Shown: positions 16,268-24,141 of the stretch, piece by piece
How positions within the stretch are numbered: position 1 is the stretch's first letter
Layout: each line of letters begins with the position of its first letter
Source of the DNA: 34-65-8 sp046294735
Lineage (GTDB): Bacteria > Pseudomonadota > Alphaproteobacteria > Sphingomonadales > Sphingomonadaceae
NCBI GenBank assembly: GCA_046294735.1
Contig: JBKBKB010000006.1
Span: 172,970-236,969 of the forward strand
DNA length: 64,000 bases
Direction of reading: 5' to 3'
Translations under genes and position numbers: made by a program
Notes under the pieces: generated by a model
Told to the model about the DNA's origin: nothing
What the model saw: only the letters and a program-made list of their open reading frames with translations
The model's database searches: none

Positions 16268-17361
16268 TGGGCGGGCTCCACTTCCAGCACGCCGCGCTGG
16301 ATCTGGTCACGCTCCATGCTTTCGAACAGGGCCTTGAAGTTGCCTTCACCGAAGCCGTCGTCACCCTTGCGCTGGATGAATTCGAAGAACACCGGCCCGA
16401 CCTGCGCCTGGGCGAAGATCTGAAGCAGGAGGCGCGGTTGCCCGCCTTCGGTCGTCCCGTCAAGCAGGATGCCGCGCATCCTCAGCGCCTCGACATCCTC
16501 GCCGTGGCCGGGCAGGCGTTCGGCCAGCATGTCGTAGTAGGTGGCGGGCGGGGCGGTCATGAACGGCACGCCCAGTGCCTTGAGGCGATCCCAGCAAGCG
16601 GGCAGATCTTCGCAGATCAGCGCGATGTGCTGGATGCCTTCACCGTTGAATTCGCGCAGGAACTCCTCGATCTGGCCCTTGCCGCCTTCGCCCTCTTCAT
16701 TGAGCGGGATGCGGATCTTGCCGTCGGGCGCGGTCAGCGCCTTTGAGGTGAGGCCGGTATATTCGCCCTTGATGTCGAAAAATCGGATCTCGCGGAAGTT
16801 GAACAGGGTTTCGTAGTAGTCCGCCCAGTACTTCATCCGCCCGCCGTAGACGTTGTGGGTGAGGTGGTCGATCAGCTGGAACCCGGCCCCCACCGGGTGC
16901 TTGTCCACCCCGGGCAGGTACTCGAAATCAATGTCGTAGATCGATAGCCCTTCACCAGCCTCGTTCTGGTAGCGGTCGACCAGATAGAGGATTGCCCCGC
17001 CGATGCCGCGGATCGCCGGGATATGCAGTTCCATCGGGCCGGTATGGACCTGAACCGGTTCGGCACCCTGATCGAGCAGGTGCTGATAAGCCTTGCGGGC
17101 ATCCCGCACGCGGAAGGCCATGCCACAGGCCGACGGGCCATGCTCGCGGGCGAAGTACCACGCGGCGCTTTTGGGTTCGTAGTTGGCAATCAGGTTGATC
17201 CCGCCCTGACGCCACAATTGCACGTCCTTGCTGCGGTGGGTGGCGACATGGGTGAAGCCCATGGCCGCAAACACCGGTTCCAGCACACCCTTCTGCGGTG
17301 CGCAGAACTCGACGAATTCGAAGCCATCGAGGCCAGCGGGGTTCTCGAACAGGTCGGCCAT
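16264..17361 (-). CDS. hppD: 4-hydroxyphenylpyruvate dioxygenase
   Basis: HppD converts 4-hydroxyphenylpyruvate to homogentisate with loss of CO2, in tyrosine breakdown and in pyomelanin or tocopherol routes. The 365-residue protein has the three iron ligands His166 (LIDHLTHNV), His245 (IQHIALI) and Glu327 (VFFEFIQRKG), and the C-terminal GDDGFGEGNFKALFES helix that gates the site. Length and order of the two VOC domains are normal. No homogentisate 1,2-dioxygenase gene is in the window. Transcription probably begins at a promoter at 17394-17422, with a palindromic operator just downstream of the start. Confidence 0.96.
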   Translation of the reverse strand: MADLFENPAGLDGFEFVEFCAPQKGVLEPVFAAMGFTHVATHRSKDVQLWRQGGINLIANYEPKSAAWYFAREHGPSACGMAFRVRDARKAYQHLLDQGAEPVQVHTGPMELHIPAIRGIGGAILYLVDRYQNEAGEGLSIYDIDFEYLPGVDKHPVGAGFQLIDHLTHNVYGGRMKYWADYYETLFNFREIRFFDIKGEYTGLTSKALTAPDGKIRIPLNEEGEGGKGQIEEFLREFNGEGIQHIALICEDLPACWDRLKALGVPFMTAPPATYYDMLAERLPGHGEDVEALRMRGILLDGTTEGGQPRLLLQIFAQAQVGPVFFEFIQRKGDDGFGEGNFKALFESMERDQIQRGVLEVEPAQ

Positions 17362-17373
17362 GGGATGTCCTTG

Positions 17374-17387
17374 TGAAACTGGTTTCA
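17374..17387. promoter_or_regulatory. Palindromic operator candidate upstream of hppD
   Basis: TGAAAC-TG-GTTTCA is a perfect 6-2-6 inverted repeat located 13 bp before the hppD ATG and directly at the predicted transcript start. A bound dimeric repressor there would block initiation. The regulator is unknown. Confidence 0.5.
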
Positions 17388-17393
17388 GTGGAA

Positions 17394-17422
17394 ACTATAT
17401 CGCATGGGATCCACTGTGTAAA
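17394..17422 (-). promoter_or_regulatory. Sigma-70-like promoter for hppD
   Basis: In coding sense TTTACA and TATAGT are separated by 17 bp, a near-consensus arrangement. The predicted start (about 17387) coincides with the palindrome at 17374-17387. Confidence 0.55.
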
Positions 17423-17504
17423 GACAACCGGGCCGATCCTGGAAGGATGATCCATTGCGAATGCGGCTTCATCACGGCAAAGCTATGCAGGAAGGGAGAG
17501 CACC

Positions 17505-18038
17505 ATGATCCGCACGCAGGGAATCAACCACATTGCACTGGTCTGTCGCGACATGCGCGAGACAGTTGACTTCTACACCCGTGTGCTCGGGATGCCGCTG
17601 GTCAAGACAGTTGCCTTGCCCGATGGCGGACAGCACTTTTTCTTCGATTGTGGCGGCGGGTCCAGCGTGGCGTTCTTCTGGTGGGCAGACGGCCCGCCAG
17701 CGGCACCGGGGGTCGCTTCGGTCGAACATTTTCCCGACAAGGCCAAGACGGCGGTCGGTTCGATGAACCACCTCGCCTTCCACATGGAAGAAGCCGAATT
17801 GGCAGCCTCGATCGCCCGGCTCGCAGAGCATGGCGTAACTCACACCCCGGTGGTGGTGAACCATGACGACAGCCCGTTCGGCATGGCGCGCGAACTGCAC
17901 GAAGGGGTATTCGTCCGCTCGGTCTACTTTACCGATCCCAATGGGATAATGCTCGAATTCGCCGCCTTCACCAAGGAGTTCGGGCCGGAGGACATCCGCC
18001 ACGAACCCGCCACAGCCGCTGATCGGGTGGAGGCCTGA
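17505..18038 (+). CDS. VOC family protein (glyoxalase-like)
   Basis: A 177-residue VOC protein. It begins MIRTQGINHIALVCRDMRET with a likely metal His, has a second module with GSMNHLAFHM, and ends FTDPNGIMLEFAAF with the likely Glu ligand. GGGAG precedes the ATG by eight bases. It heads a plus-strand group with a CMD-like gene and an acyl-CoA dehydrogenase, divergent from hppD. That context suggests breakdown of an aromatic or CoA-linked compound, but the substrate is not evident. It is clearly distinct in sequence from the VOC protein at 15704. Confidence 0.85.
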   Translation: MIRTQGINHIALVCRDMRETVDFYTRVLGMPLVKTVALPDGGQHFFFDCGGGSSVAFFWWADGPPAAPGVASVEHFPDKAKTAVGSMNHLAFHMEEAELAASIARLAEHGVTHTPVVVNHDDSPFGMARELHEGVFVRSVYFTDPNGIMLEFAAFTKEFGPEDIRHEPATAADRVEA

Positions 18039-18674
18039 ATGCCTCGCCTGCGCGAAGTTCCGCTGGCGGAGGCCGACAGTGATGTCGCCCGCCCGCTCTA
18101 TCAAGTCCTGTTCGGCGACCGCGATCCAGTAGCAGACCCTGGCACTGCTACCGGGACCCGCGGAGACTGGTGGACGGTTTTCGCCAATTCACCCGATACG
18201 CTCAAGCATGCCGCGCAGGGTTTTGCCTATTATCGCAGTCCCAAGCGAAAGCTCGACCCGGCCTTGCGCGAACTGGGCCAGACCTGGGCCGGATTTGCCA
18301 ATGGTAGCCAGTTCGTCTTTTCCCAGCATTGTAAGAGCTTGCGCGGCCATGGTGTGAGCGAGGCGAAGATCGCCGCGATACCCACATGGCAGACCGCGAC
18401 CTGCTTCGACCCCCGCGAACGGCTGGTCCTGGCTTACGCCGACCGGCTCGTCAGCCACCGGGGCAGAGTGCCCAACGCCCTGTTCGCTGAACTGAAGGCC
18501 GCTTTCAGTGACGAGGAAATCCTTGAGCTGACCTACATCACCTGCCTTTACGACATGCACGCGGTGATGAGCCGCGCGCTGCGCACCGAATTCGACGACC
18601 GTGACGATCCGGTGGTCGAAGTGGCGGCCCCCGAGGGCTTTTCCGCCACCGATTTCCTCGACACTGGCCGCTGA
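18039..18674 (+). CDS. Carboxymuconolactone decarboxylase / AhpD-like family protein
   Basis: A 211-residue, mostly helical protein starting directly after the preceding stop. The central part FVFSQHCKSLRGHGVSEAKI followed by ERLVLAYADRLV and the helix LELTYITCLYDMHAVMSRAL matches the CMD/AhpD fold. The classical CxxC of peroxiredoxin-type AhpD is missing, and only a single Cys lies in the HCK segment. A simple peroxidase role is therefore unlikely, and a decarboxylase- or lactonase-like or unassigned role is possible. It lies between a VOC protein and an acyl-CoA dehydrogenase and is probably co-transcribed with both. Confidence 0.75.
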   Translation: MPRLREVPLAEADSDVARPLYQVLFGDRDPVADPGTATGTRGDWWTVFANSPDTLKHAAQGFAYYRSPKRKLDPALRELGQTWAGFANGSQFVFSQHCKSLRGHGVSEAKIAAIPTWQTATCFDPRERLVLAYADRLVSHRGRVPNALFAELKAAFSDEEILELTYITCLYDMHAVMSRALRTEFDDRDDPVVEVAAPEGFSATDFLDTGR

Positions 18675-18688
18675 AGGTATCCTGAAGA

Positions 18689-19849
18689 ATGCACGAGACC
18701 CGCGAAGACCTGGCCGAAATCCGCCGTGCGGTGCGCGCGCTGTGCAACGAGTTTCCCGGTGATTACTGGCGCGAAAAGGATCGCGAACGGGCCTATCCGG
18801 GCGAATTCGTCGATGCGTTGACCAGGGCCGGCTTCCTCGCCGCGCTGATCCCGGTGGAATATGGCGGCTCGGGCCTGAAACTCGATGCGGCCTGTGTGAT
18901 CATGGAGGAAATCCAGGCGGCCGGCTGCAACGGCGCTGCGGCCCATGCCCAAATGTATGTAATGAACACCCTGCTGCGGTACGGCAGCGAGGAGCAGAAG
19001 GCGACCTACCTGCCTGGCATCGCCAGCGGCGAACTGCGCCTGCAGGCCTTCGGTGTATCAGAGCCTACCAGCGGCACCGATACGCTCTCGCTGAAGACGC
19101 GCGCAGTCCGGGAAGGGGACAGCTATGTCATCAACGGCCAGAAGATCTGGACCAGCCGGGCCGAACATTCCGACCTGATGGCGTTGCTCGCCCGCACCAC
19201 GCCGCGCGAGGAAGCGGCGAGCAAGACCGAGGGCCTTTCGCTGTTCCTGGTGGACATGCGCGAGGTGGTCGGAAACGGCATGACCATCAAGCCGATCCGC
19301 ACGATGATGAACCACTCGACCACCGAAGTGTTCTTCGACGATATGCGGATTCCCGCCAGCGCGCTGATCGGCGAGGAAGGAAAGGGCTTCCGCTACATCC
19401 TGTCCGGCATGAATGCCGAGCGGGTGCTGATCGGGGCGGAGTGTATCGGCGATGCCAAATGGTTCATCGAACGGGCCACCGCCTACGCCAACGATCGCGG
19501 GGTGTTTGGTCGACCGATTGGAAAGAACCAGGGAATTCAGTTCCCTATAGCCAGGTGTTACGCCCAGATGCGCGCTGGTGAGCTGATGGTGTACCACGCC
19601 GCAGAAGTCTATGACCGGGGCGGCAACGCTGGGGCAGAGGCCAACATGGCCAAGATGCTCGCGTCCGAAGCGAGCTGGGCTGCCGCCGATATGTGCGTGC
19701 AGACCCACGGCGGTTTTGGCTTTGCCGAGGAGTATGACGTGGAACGCAAGTTCCGCGAGGCACGACTCTATACGGTCGCGCCGATCTCAACCAACCTGAT
19801 CCTGAGCTATCTGGCTGAACACGTGCTCGGGTTGCCGCGCTCTTATTAG
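18689..19849 (+). CDS. Acyl-CoA dehydrogenase
   Basis: A 386-residue FAD-dependent acyl-CoA dehydrogenase. The expected order is present: an N-terminal helical domain with LIPVEYGGSG, the middle beta domain with FGVSEPTSGTDTLSLKT and INGQKIWTSRAEHSDL, and a C-terminal helical domain with FGRPIGKNQGIQFPIA and MCVQTHGGFGFAEEYDVER. The EEYDVER region is near where the catalytic base usually sits in this family. TGAAGG precedes the ATG. It closes the VOC-CMD-ACAD group. The substrate is unknown, probably a short or branched acyl-CoA by length and sequence flavour. Confidence 0.93.
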   Translation: MHETREDLAEIRRAVRALCNEFPGDYWREKDRERAYPGEFVDALTRAGFLAALIPVEYGGSGLKLDAACVIMEEIQAAGCNGAAAHAQMYVMNTLLRYGSEEQKATYLPGIASGELRLQAFGVSEPTSGTDTLSLKTRAVREGDSYVINGQKIWTSRAEHSDLMALLARTTPREEAASKTEGLSLFLVDMREVVGNGMTIKPIRTMMNHSTTEVFFDDMRIPASALIGEEGKGFRYILSGMNAERVLIGAECIGDAKWFIERATAYANDRGVFGRPIGKNQGIQFPIARCYAQMRAGELMVYHAAEVYDRGGNAGAEANMAKMLASEASWAAADMCVQTHGGFGFAEEYDVERKFREARLYTVAPISTNLILSYLAEHVLGLPRSY

Positions 19850-19904
19850 CAGATTTCGACTTTACCGCTTGACCGGCTGAATCGCATGTGATTCATGTGG
19901 CGTC

Positions 19905-20231
19905 ATGACGCGCCAAGGGCACCGCATTTCTCTACCGAATGAGCAGCTGGTCCAGCTGTTCGCGCTGGGTGCGTTGCTGATTATGGGCGGTATGGTCATT
20001 GCCGGGCCCGGTGGACTGCTTTCCTGGCGTGAAAACCTCGACCTGCTGGAGCGGCGCGAGGCCCAGGTTGCCCGCTTGGCCGAACAGCGGGATGTCCTGC
20101 GCAACCGGATTGACCTGCTCCATCCCGATCATGCCGATCCTGATCTGACTGTCGAACTGCTGCGCCAGAACCTGAATGTGGTGCACCCGGACGAAGTTGT
20201 CCTGCCGCTTGAGCCTGCACCTCGGCCCTGA
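19905..20231 (+). CDS. ftsB: Cell-division protein FtsB/DivIC family (septum formation initiator)
   Basis: A 108-residue bitopic protein with a short cytoplasmic N-terminus, one transmembrane helix (about residues 17-37) and a coiled coil with ERREAQVARLAEQRDVLRNR. The acidic C-terminal DPDLTVELLRQNLNVVHPDE motif is typical of FtsB/DivIC in alphaproteobacteria. FtsB joins FtsL and FtsQ in the divisome. Its place upstream of pdhA is conserved in the Sphingomonadales and supports the call. A gap of about 135 bp with a possible promoter separates it from pdhA. Confidence 0.88.
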   Translation: MTRQGHRISLPNEQLVQLFALGALLIMGGMVIAGPGGLLSWRENLDLLERREAQVARLAEQRDVLRNRIDLLHPDHADPDLTVELLRQNLNVVHPDEVVLPLEPAPRP

Positions 20232-20275
20232 TTGCTGTAATCGTATGCAGTCTGGCGTGATGGCGGCCGCAAGCG

Positions 20276-20305
20276 TTGCGTGCCGTAACGGCTTGTGCCT
20301 ATAGC
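20276..20305 (+). promoter_or_regulatory. Sigma-70-like promoter candidate for pdhA
   Basis: TTGCGT and TATAGC are 18 bp apart, ending 62 bp before the pdhA start. It is a reasonable but not strong match. Confidence 0.35.
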
Positions 20306-20367
20306 TGGGGCAGCAAGAAACTGCCCGTTTCCTCCCCGGGGCCGGGCTTAGCAAGGATCGTTGCATC

Positions 20368-21450
20368 TTGGCCAAGACCGCCAGCACCCGCAAAGCTCCG
20401 GCCGGCAAGAAAGCCGTTGCCACCGATGGCACCTTCATTCTGCATTCGCTGCAGGAAGCCCATGAAAAAGAGCCCAGATACCCGGCGAGTGCCGAGGAAA
20501 TGCTGCATTTCTACGAACAGATGCTGCTGATCCGCCGGTTCGAGGAAAAGGCCGGGCAGCTTTACGGTCTCGGCCTGATCGGCGGGTTCTGCCACCTCTA
20601 CATCGGCCAGGAAGCGGTCGCGATTGGCCTGCAATCGGCCCTCGATCCGGATCGTGACAGCGTCATCACCGGCTACCGCGATCACGGCCATATGCTCGCC
20701 TACGGGATCGACCCCAAGGTGATCATGGCGGAATTGACCGGCCGCCAGGCAGGTATCTCCAAGGGCAAGGGCGGCTCGATGCACATGTTCAGCACCGAGC
20801 ATAAGTTCTACGGCGGGCACGGCATCGTCGGTGCCCAGGTGGCGCTGGGTGGCGGACTGGCGCTGGCGCACCAGTATCGTGGAGACGGCGGGCTCTGCCT
20901 GGCCTATTTCGGCGACGGTGCGGCCAACCAGGGGCAGGTCTACGAGACCTTCAACATGGCCGCGCTCTGGGGGCTGCCGATCGTGTTCGTGATCGAGAAC
21001 AACGGTTACGCTATGGGCACGGCTGTCGGCCGGTCCAGCGCGGAAACCGAGTTCTACCGCCGCGGCACCGCGTTCCGCATCCCCGGCATGAAAGTCGACG
21101 GGATGGACGTGCTAAAGGTCCGCCAGGCGGCCGAGATCGCCTTTGCCCATGTCCGCAGCGGCAAGGGGCCGGTGCTGCTCGAATGCGTCACATATCGCTA
21201 TCGCGGGCATTCGATGTCCGATCCGGCCAAGTACCGCAGCCGCGAGGAAGTGCAGGACGTGCGGGACAACCGCGATCCGATCGAAGGCCTCAAGAAGACC
21301 CTGCTGGAACAGGGCAAGAGCGAGGACGAATTGAAGGCGATCGACAAAGACATTCGCAAGATCGTGGCGGAATCGGCTGATTTTGCGGAGAGTTCACCCG
21401 AACCGGCGCCGGCGGAACTCTACACTGATGTCCTGGTCGAGGAGTATTGA
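20368..21450 (+). CDS. pdhA: Pyruvate dehydrogenase E1 component, alpha subunit
   Basis: The alpha subunit of the thiamine-diphosphate E1 decarboxylates pyruvate in the pyruvate dehydrogenase complex. The 360-residue protein starts at a TTG preceded by AAGGA. It has IGGFCHLYIGQEAVAIG, ITGYRDHGHMLAYG, GKGGSMHMFS, and the thiamine-binding GDGAANQGQ reaching to VIENNGYAMGT (GDG...NN motif). The phosphorylation-loop-like YRYRGHSMSDP is also present. It is followed after three bases by pdhB. An N-terminal Lys/Ala-rich extension of about 30 residues may bind the E2 core. Confidence 0.97.
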   Translation: MAKTASTRKAPAGKKAVATDGTFILHSLQEAHEKEPRYPASAEEMLHFYEQMLLIRRFEEKAGQLYGLGLIGGFCHLYIGQEAVAIGLQSALDPDRDSVITGYRDHGHMLAYGIDPKVIMAELTGRQAGISKGKGGSMHMFSTEHKFYGGHGIVGAQVALGGGLALAHQYRGDGGLCLAYFGDGAANQGQVYETFNMAALWGLPIVFVIENNGYAMGTAVGRSSAETEFYRRGTAFRIPGMKVDGMDVLKVRQAAEIAFAHVRSGKGPVLLECVTYRYRGHSMSDPAKYRSREEVQDVRDNRDPIEGLKKTLLEQGKSEDELKAIDKDIRKIVAESADFAESSPEPAPAELYTDVLVEEY

Positions 21451-21453
21451 GCG

Positions 21454-22812
21454 ATGGCAGTCGAACTGAAGATGCCCGCGCTGTCGCCGACCATGGAAGA
21501 AGGCACGCTGGCCCGCTGGCTTAAGCAGGAGGGCGATGAGATCCGTTCGGGCGATGTCATTGCCGAGATCGAGACCGACAAGGCGACGATGGAGTTCGAA
21601 GCGGTCGATGAAGGCACGCTCGGCAAGATTCTGGTGGCCGAAGGCACCGAAGGCGTGAAGGTTGGCACCGTGATCGCGGTGATGGCGGGCGAGGGTGGAG
21701 AGGCTGATGCAACCCCGGCATCCGCACCGGAAGCCCCGGAGGAGCCCGCGCCTGAAGCGCAGCAGCAGGCCGCGCCAAAACGGCCGAAGGCGCAGCCAAA
21801 GGCTGATCCGGAAGTGCCCCACGGCACCAACATGAAGACCGTAACCCTGCGCGAGGCGCTGCGCGACGCGATGGCCGAGGAAATGCGCCGCGACGACCGG
21901 GTGTTCGTGATGGGTGAGGAAGTCGCCCAGTATCAGGGCGCCTACAAGGTCACCCAGGGGCTGCTCGACGAATTCGGGCCGAAGCGGGTGATTGACACCC
22001 CGATTACCGAATACGGCTTTGCCGGTATCGGCGCCGGCGCGGCGATGGGCGGTCTGCGCCCGGTGGTTGAGTTCATGACTTTCAACTTCGCGATGCAGGC
22101 GATTGATCATATTATCAATTCTGCCGCAAAGACCAATTACATGTCGGGCGGCCAGATGCGTTGTCCGGTTGTGTTCCGCGGCCCAAATGGCGCGGCAAGC
22201 CGGGTCGGGGCGCAGCACAGCCAGAACTTCGGCCCGTGGTATGCCAGCGTGCCGGGGTTGATCGTGATTGCGCCCTATGATGCGAGCGATGCCAAGGGTC
22301 TGCTCAAGGCGGCGATCCGCAGCGAGGATCCGGTCGTATTCCTGGAAAACGAGCTGCTTTACGGCCGCACTTTCGAATTGCCTGAACTGGATGATCACGT
22401 TTTGCCGATCGGCAAGGCGCGGGTAATGCGTGAGGGCAGCGACGTGACCATCGTCAGCTATTCAATCGGCGTCGGGCTGGCGCTGGATGCGGCGGAAACG
22501 CTGGCAGGCGAGGGGATCGAGGCGGAAGTGATCGACCTGCGAACCTTGCGTCCGCTCGATACGGAAACGATCCTCGCCAGCCTGGCAAAGACCAATCGTC
22601 TGGTGGTGGCCGAAGAAGGCTGGCCGGTCTGCTCGATTGCGTCGGAAGTGATCGCGGTCTGTATGGAGCAGGGGTTCGACGACCTCGATGCCCCCGTCCT
22701 GCGGGTTTGCAACGAGGATGTGCCGCTGCCTTACGCGGCAAATCTGGAAAAGCTGGCCCTGATCGATGCCCCCCGCATTGCCGAGGCCGTGCGCAAGGTT
22801 TGCTACCGCTAG
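21454..22812 (+). CDS. pdhB: Pyruvate dehydrogenase E1 component, beta subunit, with N-terminal lipoyl domain
   Basis: The beta subunit of E1. The first about 80 residues are a complete lipoyl domain with the modified Lys in EIETDKATMEFE. Then comes a Pro/Ala/Glu linker (about 88-125) and the transketolase-like catalytic part with MGEEVAQYQGAYKVTQGL, DTPITEYGFAGIG and the C-terminal VVAEEGWPVCSIASEV. A lipoyl domain on E1 beta is a known alphaproteobacterial arrangement. The length of 452 residues fits it. The stop is 16 bp from the stop of the convergent Tad locus, with no visible terminator between. Confidence 0.97.
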   Translation: MAVELKMPALSPTMEEGTLARWLKQEGDEIRSGDVIAEIETDKATMEFEAVDEGTLGKILVAEGTEGVKVGTVIAVMAGEGGEADATPASAPEAPEEPAPEAQQQAAPKRPKAQPKADPEVPHGTNMKTVTLREALRDAMAEEMRRDDRVFVMGEEVAQYQGAYKVTQGLLDEFGPKRVIDTPITEYGFAGIGAGAAMGGLRPVVEFMTFNFAMQAIDHIINSAAKTNYMSGGQMRCPVVFRGPNGAASRVGAQHSQNFGPWYASVPGLIVIAPYDASDAKGLLKAAIRSEDPVVFLENELLYGRTFELPELDDHVLPIGKARVMREGSDVTIVSYSIGVGLALDAAETLAGEGIEAEVIDLRTLRPLDTETILASLAKTNRLVVAEEGWPVCSIASEVIAVCMEQGFDDLDAPVLRVCNEDVPLPYAANLEKLALIDAPRIAEAVRKVCYR

Positions 22813-22828
22813 GCGGGCGCTGCCGCGA

Positions 22829-23560
22829 TCAGTCCTTCCAGTTCCATCCGCCTTCACCGCGCCGCTGTTTTGCAGTGGTGCGGAAGCGGTCGTATCTGTC
22901 ACAGGTTGCGGCAGCAATCGGTGCGGTCGGATCGGCCTGGTAGATCTGGCTCAGATCCCGGTCGTCGCGGACCGTGAACGAGGCGTGGCTGCGGATAATC
23001 CGGTTGCTGATGAAGGCGTCGGTAACGATCGGCTGGTATTCGTAGATGATTTCCACGAACATCACCGCATCGCCGGGCATCGCCATGACTTCCTGTCCCG
23101 GCGGCCCCATGCCCGCGAATGACGGATTGTTCTTGCCATCGCCTTCCTCGCCAAAGGACGAATCGACGCGCATCTCGCCCATGCACCGCTGCCAGTGGAT
23201 CCACTGCCGGGTGCCGCTGGGATCATCGGGATCGGTTTCGAGGCTGCTGAGTATCACGCGCCCGAACTTGTAGATGTCGAGCTTCTCGCCCGCCTGAAGG
23301 TCGGCCCCGATCAGCAGGTCGGTCACGTCGCTTTCGGTAATCCGGCGGTTGATCAGCATGGTATCGTCACCGATGCGCGAGGCATTGTCGGCCGCCATCA
23401 TCGCTGCCTGGCTGATCTTCATGTGGGTGAGCGCCAGATTGGCCGATTCGAGGCCATAGAGCCCGGCGGTCAGCAGCACCGGCAGGGCCAGCGCCATCTC
23501 GGTCATGGCGACCGCGCGGTTGTCGCGGCGCAATCGGCGCAGGCGGCGGAGCAGGCGCAT
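22829..23560 (-). CDS. TadE-like pseudopilin (Tad/Flp pilus locus)
   Basis: A 243-residue protein with a basic N-terminus (MRLLRRLRRLRRDNRAVAMT), then the TadE hydrophobic helix TEMALALPVLLTAGLYGLE, where the Glu after the processing region is the conserved residue of TadE pseudopilins. A longer secreted domain follows, with no recognisable motif apart from two Cys. It overlaps the gene upstream by one base (TGATG). It is the last gene of the minus-strand Tad locus and is intact. Its start was chosen at the TadE signal rather than an open 32-codon extension. Confidence 0.8.
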   Translation of the reverse strand: MRLLRRLRRLRRDNRAVAMTEMALALPVLLTAGLYGLESANLALTHMKISQAAMMAADNASRIGDDTMLINRRITESDVTDLLIGADLQAGEKLDIYKFGRVILSSLETDPDDPSGTRQWIHWQRCMGEMRVDSSFGEEGDGKNNPSFAGMGPPGQEVMAMPGDAVMFVEIIYEYQPIVTDAFISNRIIRSHASFTVRDDRDLSQIYQADPTAPIAAATCDRYDRFRTTAKQRRGEGGWNWKD

Positions 23561-24141
23561 CACCGGCAGTTCCTGATCTTGACCCGCTTTTCCTGCTGCC
23601 GGAACGGCTGGTTGCGCAGGATCGTGGTGCCCTGAACCGTATTGGTCGGCGACCACCCGGCGAGGCTCGGCATCGGTAGCATCCGCTTGTAGGTCACGGT
23701 TACTGTGAACACCACCGCATCGCGGGCATTGCCCTGGCCACCAAGGCCATTGGCCCGATCCCGGCGCCCGTTGTCGTTCAGGTCCTCGAACGGCTCGCCA
23801 TCATTGCAGCGCCCGTCTCCGTTCAGATCGGTGAACTGTTCCATCTTGCCGATGCTGGCGTAATGCTGGTGGTTGCGGCGGCGGAAAGTGATGGTGGCAT
23901 TGGGGGCCACGCCCCTGATCTTCTTGCGCGTTTCGGCGGCAATCTGGTTGATCCGGGCGTTCTCGATCGTCGAGTTGCGGCCAGCTTCCTGCATTGCGCC
24001 ATTCACGATCGACTGGACGTACATGGTGTGACCCAACTCGAACAAGCCTGTCAGCAGCAGCATCAGGGTGGGGGCGATCAGTGCAAACTCGACAATTGTC
24101 GCGCCGCTCTGGTCATTGCGGATCTGACGAAGGCGGGTCAT
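23560..24141 (-). CDS. TadE-like pseudopilin with a Ca-binding-like acidic loop
   Basis: A 193-residue protein starting MTRLRQIRNDQSGATIVEFA, the classical TadE sequence in which Glu18 follows the prepilin-like processing region, with a helix to about residue 40. The exported part contains LNGDGRCNDGEPFEDLNDNGRRD-type sequence: two DxNxDG/DxNDNG loops that look like EF-hand or dockerin calcium sites (around residues 105-130). It sits directly downstream of a broken TadG-like gene and overlaps it by ATGA. Calcium binding is an inference from the loop spacing. Confidence 0.8.
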   Translation of the reverse strand: MTRLRQIRNDQSGATIVEFALIAPTLMLLLTGLFELGHTMYVQSIVNGAMQEAGRNSTIENARINQIAAETRKKIRGVAPNATITFRRRNHQHYASIGKMEQFTDLNGDGRCNDGEPFEDLNDNGRRDRANGLGGQGNARDAVVFTVTVTYKRMLPMPSLAGWSPTNTVQGTTILRNQPFRQQEKRVKIRNCR

